A DNA stretch of 64,000 bases from Aliarcobacter lanthieri (lineage in GTDB: Bacteria; Campylobacterota; Campylobacteria; Campylobacterales; Arcobacteraceae), in NCBI RefSeq assembly GCF_013201625.1, contig NZ_CP053839.1, forward strand, positions 62,001 to 126,000. The letters run 5' to 3'. The notes beneath the pieces are model-generated. The model saw only the letters and a program-made list of their open reading frames with translations. It ran no database searches and was not told the DNA's origin. Position numbers and translations under genes: made by a program. Within the stretch, counting starts at the first letter, position 1. The number at the start of each line of letters is the position of its first letter. Shown in pieces: positions 9,522 through 18,934 of this stretch.

Positions 9522-10220
9522 ATGAAAAAGAATATATTAGTAACTACCCTACTTTTAGGAGTTTCTGCATTTTCTTATGAATTAAATTTTAGTAAAAGTT
9601 TTTCAAAAAATGTTAACGCAGATACTTTAGTAACAAATGTAAATATTACAGTAGAAAAAAAAGATGAAAAATCTGTAAACAATGAAATAGAAAAGTTTAA
9701 TAATTTTTTAAAGAATACAAAGAATATTACGTTAGAAAATACAAATTATAATTTGAGCCCAAAATATGAATATATAAATAATAAATCAGTTTTTAAAGGT
9801 TATAGTGGAGATTTGAGATTTAATGCAAAATCGCAAGAAGCAAGTCTAGTAAATGCTTTTCTCAATGATTTATTCGCACTAAAAGATAGTATAAAATCAA
9901 ATGATTTAAAAGTTAATGTTTCAAATTTATCTTGGGAATTAAGTAATAAATTACAAACTAAAGTTACAGATGAACTTAGATTTGAAACTTTAATTTGGAT
10001 AGAAGATTATTCAAAAGAACTATCATCTAAAATCACAAAAAAGTGTGAAGTAAAAAATGTAAACATAAATGAAGAATATGGATATATAATGCCAAGAGCA
10101 AAAATGATGAGTAGTTCAATGTTAGATAGTGTACAAATTAGTGAATCAAATGATATTACACCATTAAATGATGAACAAAATATTAAAATAAATACAAATT
10201 TTGTATTGGATTGTAAGTGA
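9522..10220 (+). CDS. SIMPL-domain (DUF541) periplasmic protein
   Basis: 232 residues with a signal peptide (KKNILVTTLLLGVSAFS) and a body resembling the SIMPL/DUF541 fold, in which N- and C-terminal strands pair around a repeated domain (LNFSKSFSKNVNADTLVTN; YEYINNKSVFKGYSGDL). The role of this family is poorly defined; some members are secreted or outer-membrane linked. Its stop overlaps the next gene's GTG start, so translation is probably coupled. Confidence 0.7.
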   Translation: MKKNILVTTLLLGVSAFSYELNFSKSFSKNVNADTLVTNVNITVEKKDEKSVNNEIEKFNNFLKNTKNITLENTNYNLSPKYEYINNKSVFKGYSGDLRFNAKSQEASLVNAFLNDLFALKDSIKSNDLKVNVSNLSWELSNKLQTKVTDELRFETLIWIEDYSKELSSKITKKCEVKNVNINEEYGYIMPRAKMMSSSMLDSVQISESNDITPLNDEQNIKINTNFVLDCK

Positions 10221-10768
10221 TTATAAGTGCTGGAAGAAATGAAACTTTTCCTTTTTCTACTTCAATTGGTGTAGGGTTAATAGAAACTTCTATAAATCTT
10301 ACACGAATATGTCTTTTTAATAAGCCAGAATATTTACTTTTTATTGGAAGTGCTGGAAGTTATGGAGATTTCAAAATATTTGATATTATTGAATCTAAGA
10401 AAGCTTCAAACATTGAATTGGGATTTTTAACACAAAGTGCTTATACTCCACTAGATAATGTGATAGAAAGTGATAATAACTTTGTAAAAAATGACACAAT
10501 AGTAAATAGTTCAAATTATATTTCAACAAATGAAGATATTACAAAAGAATTTTTAGATTATGGAATTGGTGTTGAAAATATGGAATTCTTTTCAGTTCTA
10601 AGTGTAGCAAAAGAGTTTCAAATACCAGTAGCAGGAATATTTGTAGTAACAAATTATACAAATGAAAATGCACATGAAGATTTTTTAAAGAATCATAAAA
10701 ATGCTATGGATAAACTAACAAACTATCTAGTACAAAAAGATATAATTAAAATAAAAATGGAAAAGTAA
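10217..10768 (+). CDS. Nucleoside phosphorylase/nucleosidase superfamily protein, short
   Basis: 183 residues starting at GTG 10217, which overlaps the preceding TGA. The [10 protein letters not shown] glycine loop and [20 protein letters not shown] segment match the phosphate/ribose-binding and 'ExMEaaa' motifs of the PNP/MTAN family, which cleaves N-glycosidic bonds of nucleosides. It is shorter than the usual ~230 residues, mainly in the N-terminal half, so activity and substrate are uncertain. It ends in ATG overlap with rlmN. Confidence 0.6.
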   Translation: MIISAGRNETFPFSTSIGVGLIETSINLTRICLFNKPEYLLFIGSAGSYGDFKIFDIIESKKASNIELGFLTQSAYTPLDNVIESDNNFVKNDTIVNSSNYISTNEDITKEFLDYGIGVENMEFFSVLSVAKEFQIPVAGIFVVTNYTNENAHEDFLKNHKNAMDKLTNYLVQKDIIKIKMEK

Positions 10769-11850
10769 TGGCAAAAGAGCAATTAATATCTATTTATGAT
10801 TTCACATTAGATGAATTAAAAAATAGATTAAAACCATCATTTAGAGCAAAACAAGTTTATAATTGGCTTTATAAAAAATATGCAAATTCATATGATGAAA
10901 TGAAAAATTTACCAAAAGAGTTGATAGAAGATTTAAAAACAAATTATCCAATAGATATTATGCATGTTGTAAAAAAAGAACAAAGTATTGATGGAAGTAT
11001 TAAATATCTTTTTAAATTAAGAGATAATCATACTATTGAAGCAGTATTACTTTTAATGAAAGATAAAAAAATAGATGAAGATGGACAAATAGTAAGAAGT
11101 GAAAAATATACTGTTTGTATATCTTCTCAAGTTGGCTGTAAAGTTGGCTGTAGTTTCTGTTTAACTGCAAAAGGTGGCTTTGTAAGAAACCTTACAGTTG
11201 GAGAGTATATAGCTCAAATTGTGCACATAAAAAGAGATAATCAAATAGCTGAAAATAAAGCTTTAAATATCGTTTATATGGGAATGGGTGAACCACTTGA
11301 TAATTTTGATAATTTTATAAAAGCGGTTGAGATTTTTTCAGAACTTGATGGTTTAGCTATTAGTAGAAGAAGACAAACTGTTTCAACTTCTGGAATAGCA
11401 AGTAAGATAAAAAAGTTAGGTGAAAAAGATTTACAAATTCAACTTGCTATTTCTCTTCATGCTGTTGATGATGAACTAAGAAGTGAACTTATTCCTATGA
11501 ATAAAGCTTATAATATTGCTTCTATTATAGAAGCGGTAAAGGCTTTCCCTGTTGATACTAGAAAAAAAGTTATGTTTGAATATTTGGTTATAAAAGATAA
11601 AAATGATAGTATTGATGCTGCAAAAAAACTGGTTAGTTTACTAAATGGAATACAAGCAAAAGTGAACTTAATATATTTTAATCCATATCCAGGGACTTCA
11701 TATAAAAGACCACAAGAAAAAGATATGCTAAAATTCAAAGATTTTTTAAACTCTAAGGGAGTAATCTGCACAATTAGAGAATCAAAAGGTTTAGATATTA
11801 GTGCTGCATGTGGACAATTAAAAGAGAAGGATGCAAATGGGAATAATTGA
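10768..11850 (+). CDS. rlmN: 23S rRNA A2503 / tRNA A37 C2-methyltransferase RlmN
   Basis: 360-residue radical-SAM enzyme. The 4Fe-4S ligands are in CKVGCSFC (C124, C128, C131). The two cysteines of the methyl-transfer mechanism correspond to C117 (TVCISS) and C348 (SAACGQL). RlmN methylates C2 of A2503 in 23S rRNA and A37 in some tRNAs. The ATG overlaps the preceding TAA by one base. Its last codons overlap a small membrane ORF in another frame. Confidence 0.95.
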   Translation: MAKEQLISIYDFTLDELKNRLKPSFRAKQVYNWLYKKYANSYDEMKNLPKELIEDLKTNYPIDIMHVVKKEQSIDGSIKYLFKLRDNHTIEAVLLLMKDKKIDEDGQIVRSEKYTVCISSQVGCKVGCSFCLTAKGGFVRNLTVGEYIAQIVHIKRDNQIAENKALNIVYMGMGEPLDNFDNFIKAVEIFSELDGLAISRRRQTVSTSGIASKIKKLGEKDLQIQLAISLHAVDDELRSELIPMNKAYNIASIIEAVKAFPVDTRKKVMFEYLVIKDKNDSIDAAKKLVSLLNGIQAKVNLIYFNPYPGTSYKRPQEKDMLKFKDFLNSKGVICTIRESKGLDISAACGQLKEKDANGNN

Positions 11851-11935
11851 AATAGGACTACTAATATTTTTATTGGTTTTTGTGATTATTGCAGGTGTAG
11901 GATTTTATATTTATAATAAAAAAGATGAGGAATAG
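11837..11935 (+). CDS. Small single-helix membrane protein, 32 residues
   Basis: Starts at ATG 11837 inside the end of rlmN (an in-frame ATG at 11831 is an alternative) and ends 3 bases before gltX. The product is one hydrophobic helix ([19 protein letters not shown]) with a short charged tail, NKKDEE. AAGGAT/GGGA-like bases in the rlmN end could serve as ribosome binding site. The tight fit between two real genes and the clean transmembrane profile support a real gene; function unknown. Confidence 0.55.
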   Translation: MGIIEIGLLIFLLVFVIIAGVGFYIYNKKDEE

Positions 11936-11938
11936 ATT

Positions 11939-13348
11939 ATGACAGTTACAAGATTTGCTCCAAGCCCAACTGGATATTTACATATTGGTGGATTAAGAAC
12001 TTCATTATATAGTTATTTATGGGCAAGAAAGAATGGTGGTATTTTTAGACTTAGAATTGAGGATACAGATTTAGAAAGAAATAGTGAAGATGCTTTAAAA
12101 GCTATAATTGAAGCTTTTGATTGGGTTGGATTAAGTTATGATGGAGAAGTTGAGTATCAATCAAAAAGAACAGATATATATAAAGAATATATAAATAAAT
12201 TATTAGATAACGGAAAAGCTTATAAGTGTTATATGAGTAAAGAAGAACTTGATATTTTAAGATCAGCACAAGAAGCAGCAAAACAGACTCCAAGGTATGA
12301 TGGAACTTGGAGACCTGAAGATGGTAAAACTTTACCACCTATTCCAGCTGGAGTTAATCCTGTAATTAGAATTAAAGCACCAAAAAATGGCGAGATTAGA
12401 TTTGTTGATGGTGTAAAAGGTGATATGAAGTTTGATTCTTCTTTTGTAGATGATTTTGTAATTGCAAGAAGTAATGGAATGCCAACATATAACTTTGTTG
12501 TAACAGTAGATGATGCTTTGATGGAGATGACAGATGTTATAAGAGGAGATGACCATTTATCAAATACTCCAAAACAGATAGTTATTTATGAAGCTTTAGG
12601 TTTTAAAATTCCAAAGTTTTATCATGTTCCTATGATAAATAATCCAGAAGGCAAAAAACTATCAAAAAGAGATGGAGCAATGGATGTTATGGATTATAAA
12701 AGATTAGGATATTTACCAGAAGCACTCTTAAATTTTTTAGTAAGACTTGGATGGTCAAATGGAGATCAAGAGATTTTTAGTATGGAAGAGATGTTGAAAC
12801 TTTTTGATCCTTCAAATATCAATAAATCAGCATCAGCATATAATGCTGAAAAGCTATTATGGTTAAATAGTGAATATATTAAAAAAGCTTCAAATGATAG
12901 ATTAGAAAAAGAACTAAAGTTTTTTGATCTAGATTTATCAAAGTTAGATAAAAAAGATGATTTATTAAATTTAGCAAAACAAAGAGCAAATACTTTATTA
13001 GATTTAAAGAAATCAATTGAAGATATTTTAAATATTCCAAACTCTTATGATGAAGCTGGAGTTAAAAAATTTGTTAAAGAAGATACAAAAAATATATTAG
13101 AAAAATATCTAAATTTATTAAAAGAGAATAAAAATTTTTTAAATAGTGTTGAAAAAATAGAAAATTTCACAAAACCTTTTATTGAAGAATATAGTTTGAA
13201 ATTTCCACAACTTTTTCAGCCAATAAGAATAGCAATCACGGGTGGAACGCAAGCACCATCAGTTTATGACATAATTTTTATCTTAGGATTTGATGAAGTA
13301 TTTTCAAGAATTTCAAAAGCTTTGGAAAAAAATTTTCAAAACTCTTGA
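11939..13348 (+). CDS. gltX: Glutamyl-tRNA synthetase
   Basis: 469-residue class I synthetase with HIGH-type SPTGYLHIGGLR near the N-terminus, the KLSKRDG form of KMSKS at about 240, and a helical anticodon-binding C-terminus. It charges tRNA-Glu. Many Campylobacterota carry two gltX paralogues, one discriminating and one charging tRNA-Gln for amidation; sequence inspection alone does not tell which this is. It begins 3 bases after the 32-residue membrane ORF. Confidence 0.94.
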   Translation: MTVTRFAPSPTGYLHIGGLRTSLYSYLWARKNGGIFRLRIEDTDLERNSEDALKAIIEAFDWVGLSYDGEVEYQSKRTDIYKEYINKLLDNGKAYKCYMSKEELDILRSAQEAAKQTPRYDGTWRPEDGKTLPPIPAGVNPVIRIKAPKNGEIRFVDGVKGDMKFDSSFVDDFVIARSNGMPTYNFVVTVDDALMEMTDVIRGDDHLSNTPKQIVIYEALGFKIPKFYHVPMINNPEGKKLSKRDGAMDVMDYKRLGYLPEALLNFLVRLGWSNGDQEIFSMEEMLKLFDPSNINKSASAYNAEKLLWLNSEYIKKASNDRLEKELKFFDLDLSKLDKKDDLLNLAKQRANTLLDLKKSIEDILNIPNSYDEAGVKKFVKEDTKNILEKYLNLLKENKNFLNSVEKIENFTKPFIEEYSLKFPQLFQPIRIAITGGTQAPSVYDIIFILGFDEVFSRISKALEKNFQNS

Positions 13349-13400
13349 TTATTGAAAAATATTAAGGCATAATATCTAACTTTTTCAAAGGATAAGAATT

Positions 13401-13667
13401 ATGAATATTTACGTAGGTAATTTATCATACAGAATGAATGATAATGATGTTGAAGCAATTTTTGCTAAGTTTGGTGCAGTTAAAAGTGCAAAAGTTATAA
13501 TGGATAGAGAAACAGGAAGATCTAAAGGTTTTGCATTTGTTGAAATGGCTGAACAATCTGCTGGACAAGAGGCAATTGAAGCTTTAAATGGAAAAGAAAC
13601 TGAAGGTAGAACTCTAAGAGTTAATGAAGCTCAACCAAGAGAAGAAAAACCAAGAAGAAGATTCTAA
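13401..13667 (+). CDS. RRM-domain RNA-binding protein
   Basis: 88 residues forming a single RNA recognition motif: RNP2 IYVGNLSYR at the N-terminus and RNP1 KGFAFVEM at about 53-60, then a short basic tail (PREEKPRRRF). Such single-RRM proteins occur in cyanobacteria and Campylobacterota and bind single-stranded RNA. The gene stands alone, with a ribosome binding site (AAAGGATAAG) and a following hairpin. Confidence 0.9.
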   Translation: MNIYVGNLSYRMNDNDVEAIFAKFGAVKSAKVIMDRETGRSKGFAFVEMAEQSAGQEAIEALNGKETEGRTLRVNEAQPREEKPRRRF

Positions 13668-13673
13668 AAATGA

Positions 13674-13705
13674 TTTAGTGATGTTTTTACATCACTAAAC
13701 TTTCT
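13674..13705 (+). terminator. Hairpin terminator after the RRM gene
   Basis: A perfect 10-bp stem TTTAGTGATG / CATCACTAAA (13674-13683 with 13690-13699) closes a 6-base T-rich loop and is followed by CTTTCT. The run of T is short, so termination may be partial and the two-component genes could receive some read-through. Confidence 0.65.
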
Positions 13706-13708
13706 AAA

Positions 13709-14362
13709 ATGAAAATCCTACTACTTGAAGATGATTTGATCTTAAATGAAATCTTACAAGAACACCTAATCACACAAAATCATATAGTTTTTACGACTTT
13801 TAGTGCAAATGAAGCACAGGATTATTTATATTCACAAAAATTTGATTTACTTATACTTGATGTTAATGTTCCAGATTTAAATGGATTTGATTTACTAAAA
13901 GAACTTAGAAATCATAATATAAAAACTCCAGCAATATTTATAACCTCTCTTAGTATGGTAGAAGATATGCAAAAAGGTTTTGAAAGTGGATGCGATGATT
14001 ATATTAGAAAACCTTTTGAGTTAAAGGAACTTGATTTACGAATCAATAATATAAAAAGGCTTTTTAATATAGATTTGAAAATACAAATAGATGAAAATGT
14101 ATATATAGATTTAGAAAATTATAATATTATAAAAGATGAAAAGGTATATAATATCTCTAAAAAAGAGAGTGAAGTTTTACAATATTTAGTTACAAACTCT
14201 ACTAAAACAATAAGTATAGATGAACTTATAACAAATATTTATAGCTATGAGGATAGTATTGATAGTTCAACTATAAGAACTTATATAAAAAATTTACGAA
14301 AAGTTTTAGGTGAAGAAAGAATATTAAATATTAGAGGAGTTGGATATAGATTTAACATCTAG
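13709..14362 (+). CDS. OmpR/PhoB-family response regulator
   Basis: 217 residues: receiver domain with acidic pocket LLEDD and phospho-acceptor D51 (LILDVNVPD), KPF at about 101, and a winged-helix DNA-binding domain (SKKESEVLQYLV, RTYIKNLRKVLG, RGVGYRF). It overlaps the sensor kinase gene. The pair lies 2 kb upstream of a copper/silver efflux operon whose promoter region has a tandem 11-bp repeat, the spacing used by OmpR-type dimers. By analogy with CrdR of H. pylori it may control that operon; this is inference. Confidence 0.92.
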   Translation: MKILLLEDDLILNEILQEHLITQNHIVFTTFSANEAQDYLYSQKFDLLILDVNVPDLNGFDLLKELRNHNIKTPAIFITSLSMVEDMQKGFESGCDDYIRKPFELKELDLRINNIKRLFNIDLKIQIDENVYIDLENYNIIKDEKVYNISKKESEVLQYLVTNSTKTISIDELITNIYSYEDSIDSSTIRTYIKNLRKVLGEERILNIRGVGYRFNI

Positions 14363-15485
14363 TGAAAAAAAGAGTTTTTTTAGTTTTTTAGGTCTTTATT
14401 TAGGATCATCCTTTATTCTAATGATACTTGCAACATTTTTTTATTATCAAAATGAAAAAATATTATATATAGATTTAGCAAAATCTAATATGCAAAATAT
14501 AGTTTCAAAAGCTTCTAATGAAATCATTATTTCACATATGACAAATGGAGACTTTGATAAAAACAAATATCTAAATGAATATGAAATATCATTTTATGAT
14601 ATGCATCAAAATCTCTTATTTGGAAATTTAAAAGATAATTTTGATTTCTCTTTAAATTTTTATCAAGATAAAAATAAGTTAATTATTGTGGATAGTTCAG
14701 CGGTAGGACATTTAGGAGTTTGGTATATTGTTTTAAAAGATAAAAGTTTAAAGGGGAAAATATCTAAATTAAAATTAAATATTGTGTTTATATTTTTAAT
14801 GTTTTATTCAATCATTACTCTTGTTGGCTGGTATCTTGCAAAACTATTTTTAAAACCAATAAAAGATGAAAGAGAAAGATTAAATAATTTTATAAAAGAT
14901 ACAACACACGAATTAAATACTCCCATAACTGCTTTAATAATGTCTAGTAATAGTGAAAATATAACACAAAAGCAGTTGGAGAGAATAAAATTTAGTGCAA
15001 AAAGGATAAGTGAAATATACAAAGATTTAACATATGTTTTTTTAGAGAATATTGATAAAAAAAGTATGGAGAATCTTAAAATTTCTAAAGTTATAAAAGA
15101 TGAAATAGCAAATTTTGAACCAATGATTACAAGAAAAAAGCTAACTATTACATTGGATTTAGATGAGTTTTTTTATGAAATAAACAAAGATGATTTTATA
15201 AGGCTTTTTAATAATCTTTTCTCAAATGCAATAAAATATAATAAACAAGATGGGAAAATAGAACTTATTTTAAAAAATAATTCACTTATTATAAAAGATA
15301 GTGGTATTGGGATACCAAAAGATAAGATTAAAGATATTTTTAATAGATATTATCGTGCTACAAATCAAAGTGGTGGTTTTGGTTTAGGTTTAAATATCGT
15401 AAATATGATATGTAAAAAATATGATATAAAAATAGAAGTTAATTCTGTTGAGAATAAAGGAACTATATTTAAACTTATTTTTTAA
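14340..15485 (+). CDS. Two-component sensor histidine kinase
   Basis: About 381 residues from TTG 14340, overlapping the regulator gene by 23 bases. Two transmembrane segments (about 15-37 and 143-165) flank a ~105-residue periplasmic sensor. Then follow the H-box DTTHELNTPITAL (H190), N-box NNLFSNAIKYN and G-boxes DSGIGIPKDKI and GGFGLGLNI. The start is uncertain: GGAG abuts the TTG directly, closer than usual, and no in-frame ATG precedes the first helix. Possible CrdS-type metal sensor by location. Confidence 0.9.
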   Translation: MDIDLTSSEKKSFFSFLGLYLGSSFILMILATFFYYQNEKILYIDLAKSNMQNIVSKASNEIIISHMTNGDFDKNKYLNEYEISFYDMHQNLLFGNLKDNFDFSLNFYQDKNKLIIVDSSAVGHLGVWYIVLKDKSLKGKISKLKLNIVFIFLMFYSIITLVGWYLAKLFLKPIKDERERLNNFIKDTTHELNTPITALIMSSNSENITQKQLERIKFSAKRISEIYKDLTYVFLENIDKKSMENLKISKVIKDEIANFEPMITRKKLTITLDLDEFFYEINKDDFIRLFNNLFSNAIKYNKQDGKIELILKNNSLIIKDSGIGIPKDKIKDIFNRYYRATNQSGGFGLGLNIVNMICKKYDIKIEVNSVENKGTIFKLIF

Positions 15486-15527
15486 CTTTCAAAATGTATA
15501 ATTCAAAAAATTTAAAAGAGATAGCTA

Positions 15528-16301
15528 TTGAAAGATAAATTAATATATAAAAATAGATTAGGAATTACTGTATTAAAAGCAGATGTAAATAATATGATTT
15601 TAAAAAAGCATTCTCATGAAGAATATCACTTTGCAATCACTTTAAAAGGTGAGCAAAAGTATATATTAGATGGAAAGCCTATAAATTCTTATGAAAATGG
15701 TATAACTATCTTTAATCCAGAGCAAATACATGAAAGCTTATATGGAAATTATGAATATATTTTATTACTTATTAAACCTCAACTTCTTTTAGAAGCAATG
15801 GAACAAAAAGATATAATAAAGTTCTCTTCATCATTAATTTATAATGAAAAATTAAAAGAAGATTTATTAAAACTTTCAAATGCAGTATTAACTCAACAAG
15901 ATGAACTATTTTTTAGTGAACAGTTTTTAAAAGTAGTTGATAATTTTACTAAGAAAGATTATGTTTTTTCTTATAATAAAGAGAAAGATTTTATAAAAAA
16001 ATCAAAAGAGATGATATATTATGAGCTTGAAGATATTTTAAATCTTGATCAAATATCTCAAGAGTTTAATTTATCAAAGTTTCAATTTATTAGAAGGTTT
16101 AAAGAAAATACTGGAATAACTCCATATCAATATTTTTTAAATACAAAGTTAAATCATGCTAAAAGCTACCTTGATTCAACAAAAGATTTATATGGTGCAG
16201 TTGTAGAATTTGGTTTTTCTGACCTTTCTCATTTTAATAGGCTTTTCAAAAGAGTTTATGGAACAACACCTTTTGAATATATCAATTCTATAAATAAATA
16301 A
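15528..16301 (+). CDS. AraC-family transcriptional regulator
   Basis: 257 residues beginning at TTG 15528. An N-terminal cupin-type sensor domain (HSHEEYHFAITLKGEQKY) precedes a C-terminal double HTH (LDQISQEFNLSKFQFIRRFK, then AVVEFGFSDLSHFNRLFKR and YGTTPFEY). It faces an EamA-type exporter gene across a shared terminator; AraC regulators often control such exporters, but no operator is identified. Confidence 0.9.
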   Translation: MKDKLIYKNRLGITVLKADVNNMILKKHSHEEYHFAITLKGEQKYILDGKPINSYENGITIFNPEQIHESLYGNYEYILLLIKPQLLLEAMEQKDIIKFSSSLIYNEKLKEDLLKLSNAVLTQQDELFFSEQFLKVVDNFTKKDYVFSYNKEKDFIKKSKEMIYYELEDILNLDQISQEFNLSKFQFIRRFKENTGITPYQYFLNTKLNHAKSYLDSTKDLYGAVVEFGFSDLSHFNRLFKRVYGTTPFEYINSINK

Positions 16302-16327
16302 AAAAAAGCCTAAGGCTTCTTTTTTTT
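16301..16327. terminator. Bidirectional terminator between AraC and EamA genes
   Basis: A poly-A tract, AAGCC-TAA-GGCTT hairpin and poly-T tract lie between the convergent genes and can end transcription from both sides. It overlaps the last codons of the EamA gene. Confidence 0.75.
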
Positions 16328-17194
16328 ATTTATTAAGAATACTCCTGAGAATATTAAAATAGTTCCTACTAAATCGATAAAAGTTATATTTTCATCTACT
16401 AAAAAATATGCTATAAAAAGTGCTATAGCAGGAGGTATATAAGTTGATGAAGATGCTCTAACTGGACCAATTATTTGTATTAAATAGTAGTAAAGAATAG
16501 TTGTTATTCCTGTTCCTAAAAGTCCTAGTCCTATTATAAGTCCATAAAATTTATGATTATCTGATAAAATATTTTCAATACCTGTATAATCTGTAAATAA
16601 AGCAAGTATTACAACTGCAAAACCTAATTGATAAGTTGTAAGAGCTGCAAAATGTATATTTAAAGGAGATAAAAATCTTTTTGCATATACAAAAGAACAA
16701 GCTAATATAAATGAACCTAAAAGGATATAAAATATTCCTTCAAAATTTGATTCGAATAAATTACTATCATAAGGTTTTGATATAAGTACAACTCCTGAAA
16801 ATCCTATTAATATACCTAAAACTAAAGAAAGAGTTACTTTTTGTTCTTTAATAAAAATAGTAGCCAAGATAAAAGTAAATAGAGGTATTGTTCCACTTAC
16901 TGCTCCTGCAACACCAGATAAAAGAAGAGCAGCACCTTTTATATAGAAGAAGTAGTATATTGAAGTTCCTAACAGTGACATTACAAAAAAATGAAAACTA
17001 TATTTTAAATGTTCTAGTTTTATAACTTTTAGATATAAAGCATATAAAAACACTGGAATAAACCCAAATAAAACTCTTATCAAAACAACTTGAATTTCAC
17101 TCAAAAGCTCACTAGACCATTTCATATATATAAAATTTGTTCCCCAAATTATCCCAAGAGTCCAAAATAGAATAAATGGTATATATTTAGACAT
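16310..17194 (-). CDS. EamA-family (DMT superfamily) transporter
   Basis: 294 residues with ten hydrophobic segments in two EamA repeats (first GIIWGTNFIYMKWSSELL; second GIFYILLGSFILACSFVYAKR). These 10-helix permeases export or take up metabolites such as amino acids in the inner membrane; the substrate cannot be read from sequence. Transcribed towards the AraC gene and divergent from the metal efflux operon. Confidence 0.9.
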   Translation of the reverse strand: MSKYIPFILFWTLGIIWGTNFIYMKWSSELLSEIQVVLIRVLFGFIPVFLYALYLKVIKLEHLKYSFHFFVMSLLGTSIYYFFYIKGAALLLSGVAGAVSGTIPLFTFILATIFIKEQKVTLSLVLGILIGFSGVVLISKPYDSNLFESNFEGIFYILLGSFILACSFVYAKRFLSPLNIHFAALTTYQLGFAVVILALFTDYTGIENILSDNHKFYGLIIGLGLLGTGITTILYYYLIQIIGPVRASSSTYIPPAIALFIAYFLVDENITFIDLVGTILIFSGVFLINKKKKP

Positions 17195-17296
17195 ATATTA
17201 TCCTTTTTTAATTTATTAAGTGAAATTATATTGTTTAGAAATTCTTTTGCATAGAATAATATTGCAGATAAATATAATGAATTTCTTTATATTTAT

Positions 17297-17318
17297 AAAC
17301 TCCACACAAACTCCACAC
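17297..17318. promoter_or_regulatory. Tandem 11-bp repeat, candidate response-regulator operator
   Basis: AAACTCCACAC occurs twice head to tail (17297-17307, 17308-17318), 43 bases before the start of the efflux operon. Exact tandem repeats with an 11-bp period are the usual target layout of OmpR/PhoB-type dimers. The C-rich motif stands out in this AT-rich gap. The assigned regulator (13709-14362) is inferred. Confidence 0.6.
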
Positions 17319-17360
17319 TTTTTTAGATAGATTTTCAAATATTAAAAATAAAGGATAAAT

Positions 17361-17744
17361 ATGAGAAATATATTTAAAGTGTTCATATCACTATTTTTAG
17401 CAGCTACTTTTTTAAATGCTAATTCTCTAAATGAGAAGTTTGAAGTAGATGGTTATAGTGTAGAGTTAGTTAGTAAAAGAGATTTAAGTGTTGGAAGTAA
17501 TGACTTCTTTACTAAAATAACAAAAGATGGAAAGATAGTAGAAGATGCACAATTAAGAGTGAAATTTTTTATGCCTGAAATGCCAGGAATGCCATATATG
17601 GATCATGATGGAGAAGGTGTTTTTGAATCAAATCAATATAAATTTATGATTAATTTTTGTATGGATGGAACTTGGCAATATAATCTGAGATTTAAAACAT
17701 CAGATGATAAAGTTCACTCTATAAAAAGTAGTGTAAGTTTCTAA
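17361..17744 (+). CDS. CrdA-like secreted copper-resistance protein (FixH/YtkA-like)
   Basis: 127 residues: signal peptide (IFKVFISLFLAATFLNA) and an Ig-like FixH/YtkA-type domain. A methionine every third residue, MPEMPGMPYM (71-80), is a likely Cu(I)-binding strip. It is first in a four-gene metal efflux operon and its stop overlaps the next ATG. The order (small secreted protein, outer-membrane channel, adaptor, RND pump) is that of the H. pylori crdA-crdB-czcB-czcA copper operon; the CrdA name is inferred from that context. Confidence 0.75.
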   Translation: MRNIFKVFISLFLAATFLNANSLNEKFEVDGYSVELVSKRDLSVGSNDFFTKITKDGKIVEDAQLRVKFFMPEMPGMPYMDHDGEGVFESNQYKFMINFCMDGTWQYNLRFKTSDDKVHSIKSSVSF

Positions 17745-18934
17745 TGAAAAAGGTAGTTTTTGTTTTAAGCATAATCATAAGTTCTTTGAGTGCAACTACA
17801 ATAGAAGAGTTAGTAAATAGTAGTTTCTCCAAAAATTATGACTTAAAAGGGCTTGAAAAATCTATTGAAGTTGCAAATCATCAAATAAAACTAGCAAAAA
17901 ATTGGGAAAACCCTATGCTAGAGTTTAAAACAAATATGATAATGCTAAACAAAAACTACATAAGAGATCAAAAAGAGTATGGAGTGGAGATAAGTCAAGC
18001 TATCCCTATAGGATATAAACTTGATATTGAAGAAAGTATTGCTAAAAAAGATAGAAATATACAAGAGATAGTCTTAGATGATAAAAAACTTGAACTAGAA
18101 TCAAAGATATATTCATATTCATACAATATTCTAATCTTAGAAAATAGATTAAAATTTTTAGAACAATACAAAAGAAATCAAGATAAATTAGAAAATTTAT
18201 ATTCAAAATTATATAAGTATGAAAAAGCAAATTTTAATGAGATTTTAAATACACAAATATCTAAATATGATATAGATATACAAATAAATGAACTTAAAAC
18301 AACAATAGAAAATTTATACATAAATTTAGAGATAATAACTTATGTAAATATTGACAATCTAAGTGGAAATCTAGAGTTTAAGAGTATTGATAATAACATT
18401 ATTGAAGATAGTTTTTATACTCACCCCCAAATAAAGATTTTAGAACTTACAAATCAACGATACAAAGATTATGCAAAGTTAGAAGAAGCAAAAAAATTCT
18501 CATCAATTACTTTGAGTGTAGAGTATATGCAAAATAAAGATCAAGATTATGCAAATATTAGTATTGGTATGCCATTACCCATATATAAAACAGAGAATAT
18601 TAATAAATTAAAAGCGAATTTAAATGCGAATGAAACAAATGATAAACAGAAAAGCCAAATACATAATTTAAAATTACAAACAAAGATATATTTAAATAAT
18701 TTAGAAAAAAGTAAACAAAATTATAAGATTATTCAAAAACAAATTATCCCTTTAAAACAGAAACTTCAAAAGGTTCTAGAAAATAGTACTATTTTTGAAA
18801 AGGCAAATTTAGAAGAGAGTGTAAAGAATTTGAATGAATTATTAGATTATGAAATAAAAGCAAATGAAGAGTTAGCAAAATATTTTGAAAATTATAGCGA
18901 ACTTATATACTATTCAAATAAAGGTGTACTATGA
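17744..18934 (+). CDS. TolC-family outer membrane efflux protein (CrdB-like)
   Basis: 396 residues with signal peptide (VVFVLSIIISSLSAT) and long helical coiled-coil segments with the two-fold repeat of outer-membrane efflux channels (for example LEKSIEVANHQIKLAKNWENP). It forms the trans-periplasmic/outer-membrane exit of the tripartite pump. It overlaps genes on both sides by 1-4 bases, indicating strict co-expression. Confidence 0.85.
   Translation: MKKVVFVLSIIISSLSATTIEELVNSSFSKNYDLKGLEKSIEVANHQIKLAKNWENPMLEFKTNMIMLNKNYIRDQKEYGVEISQAIPIGYKLDIEESIAKKDRNIQEIVLDDKKLELESKIYSYSYNILILENRLKFLEQYKRNQDKLENLYSKLYKYEKANFNEILNTQISKYDIDIQINELKTTIENLYINLEIITYVNIDNLSGNLEFKSIDNNIIEDSFYTHPQIKILELTNQRYKDYAKLEEAKKFSSITLSVEYMQNKDQDYANISIGMPLPIYKTENINKLKANLNANETNDKQKSQIHNLKLQTKIYLNNLEKSKQNYKIIQKQIIPLKQKLQKVLENSTIFEKANLEESVKNLNELLDYEIKANEELAKYFENYSELIYYSNKGVL

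Noticed and set aside
12102-12556. Minus-strand frames inside gltX, and similar antisense frames in rnj, dnaE, the RND pump and the TonB receptor
   Set aside because: Tyr/Leu/Ser-rich or Phe/Ser-rich composition typical of shadows of AT-rich genes, with no ribosome binding site or domain.
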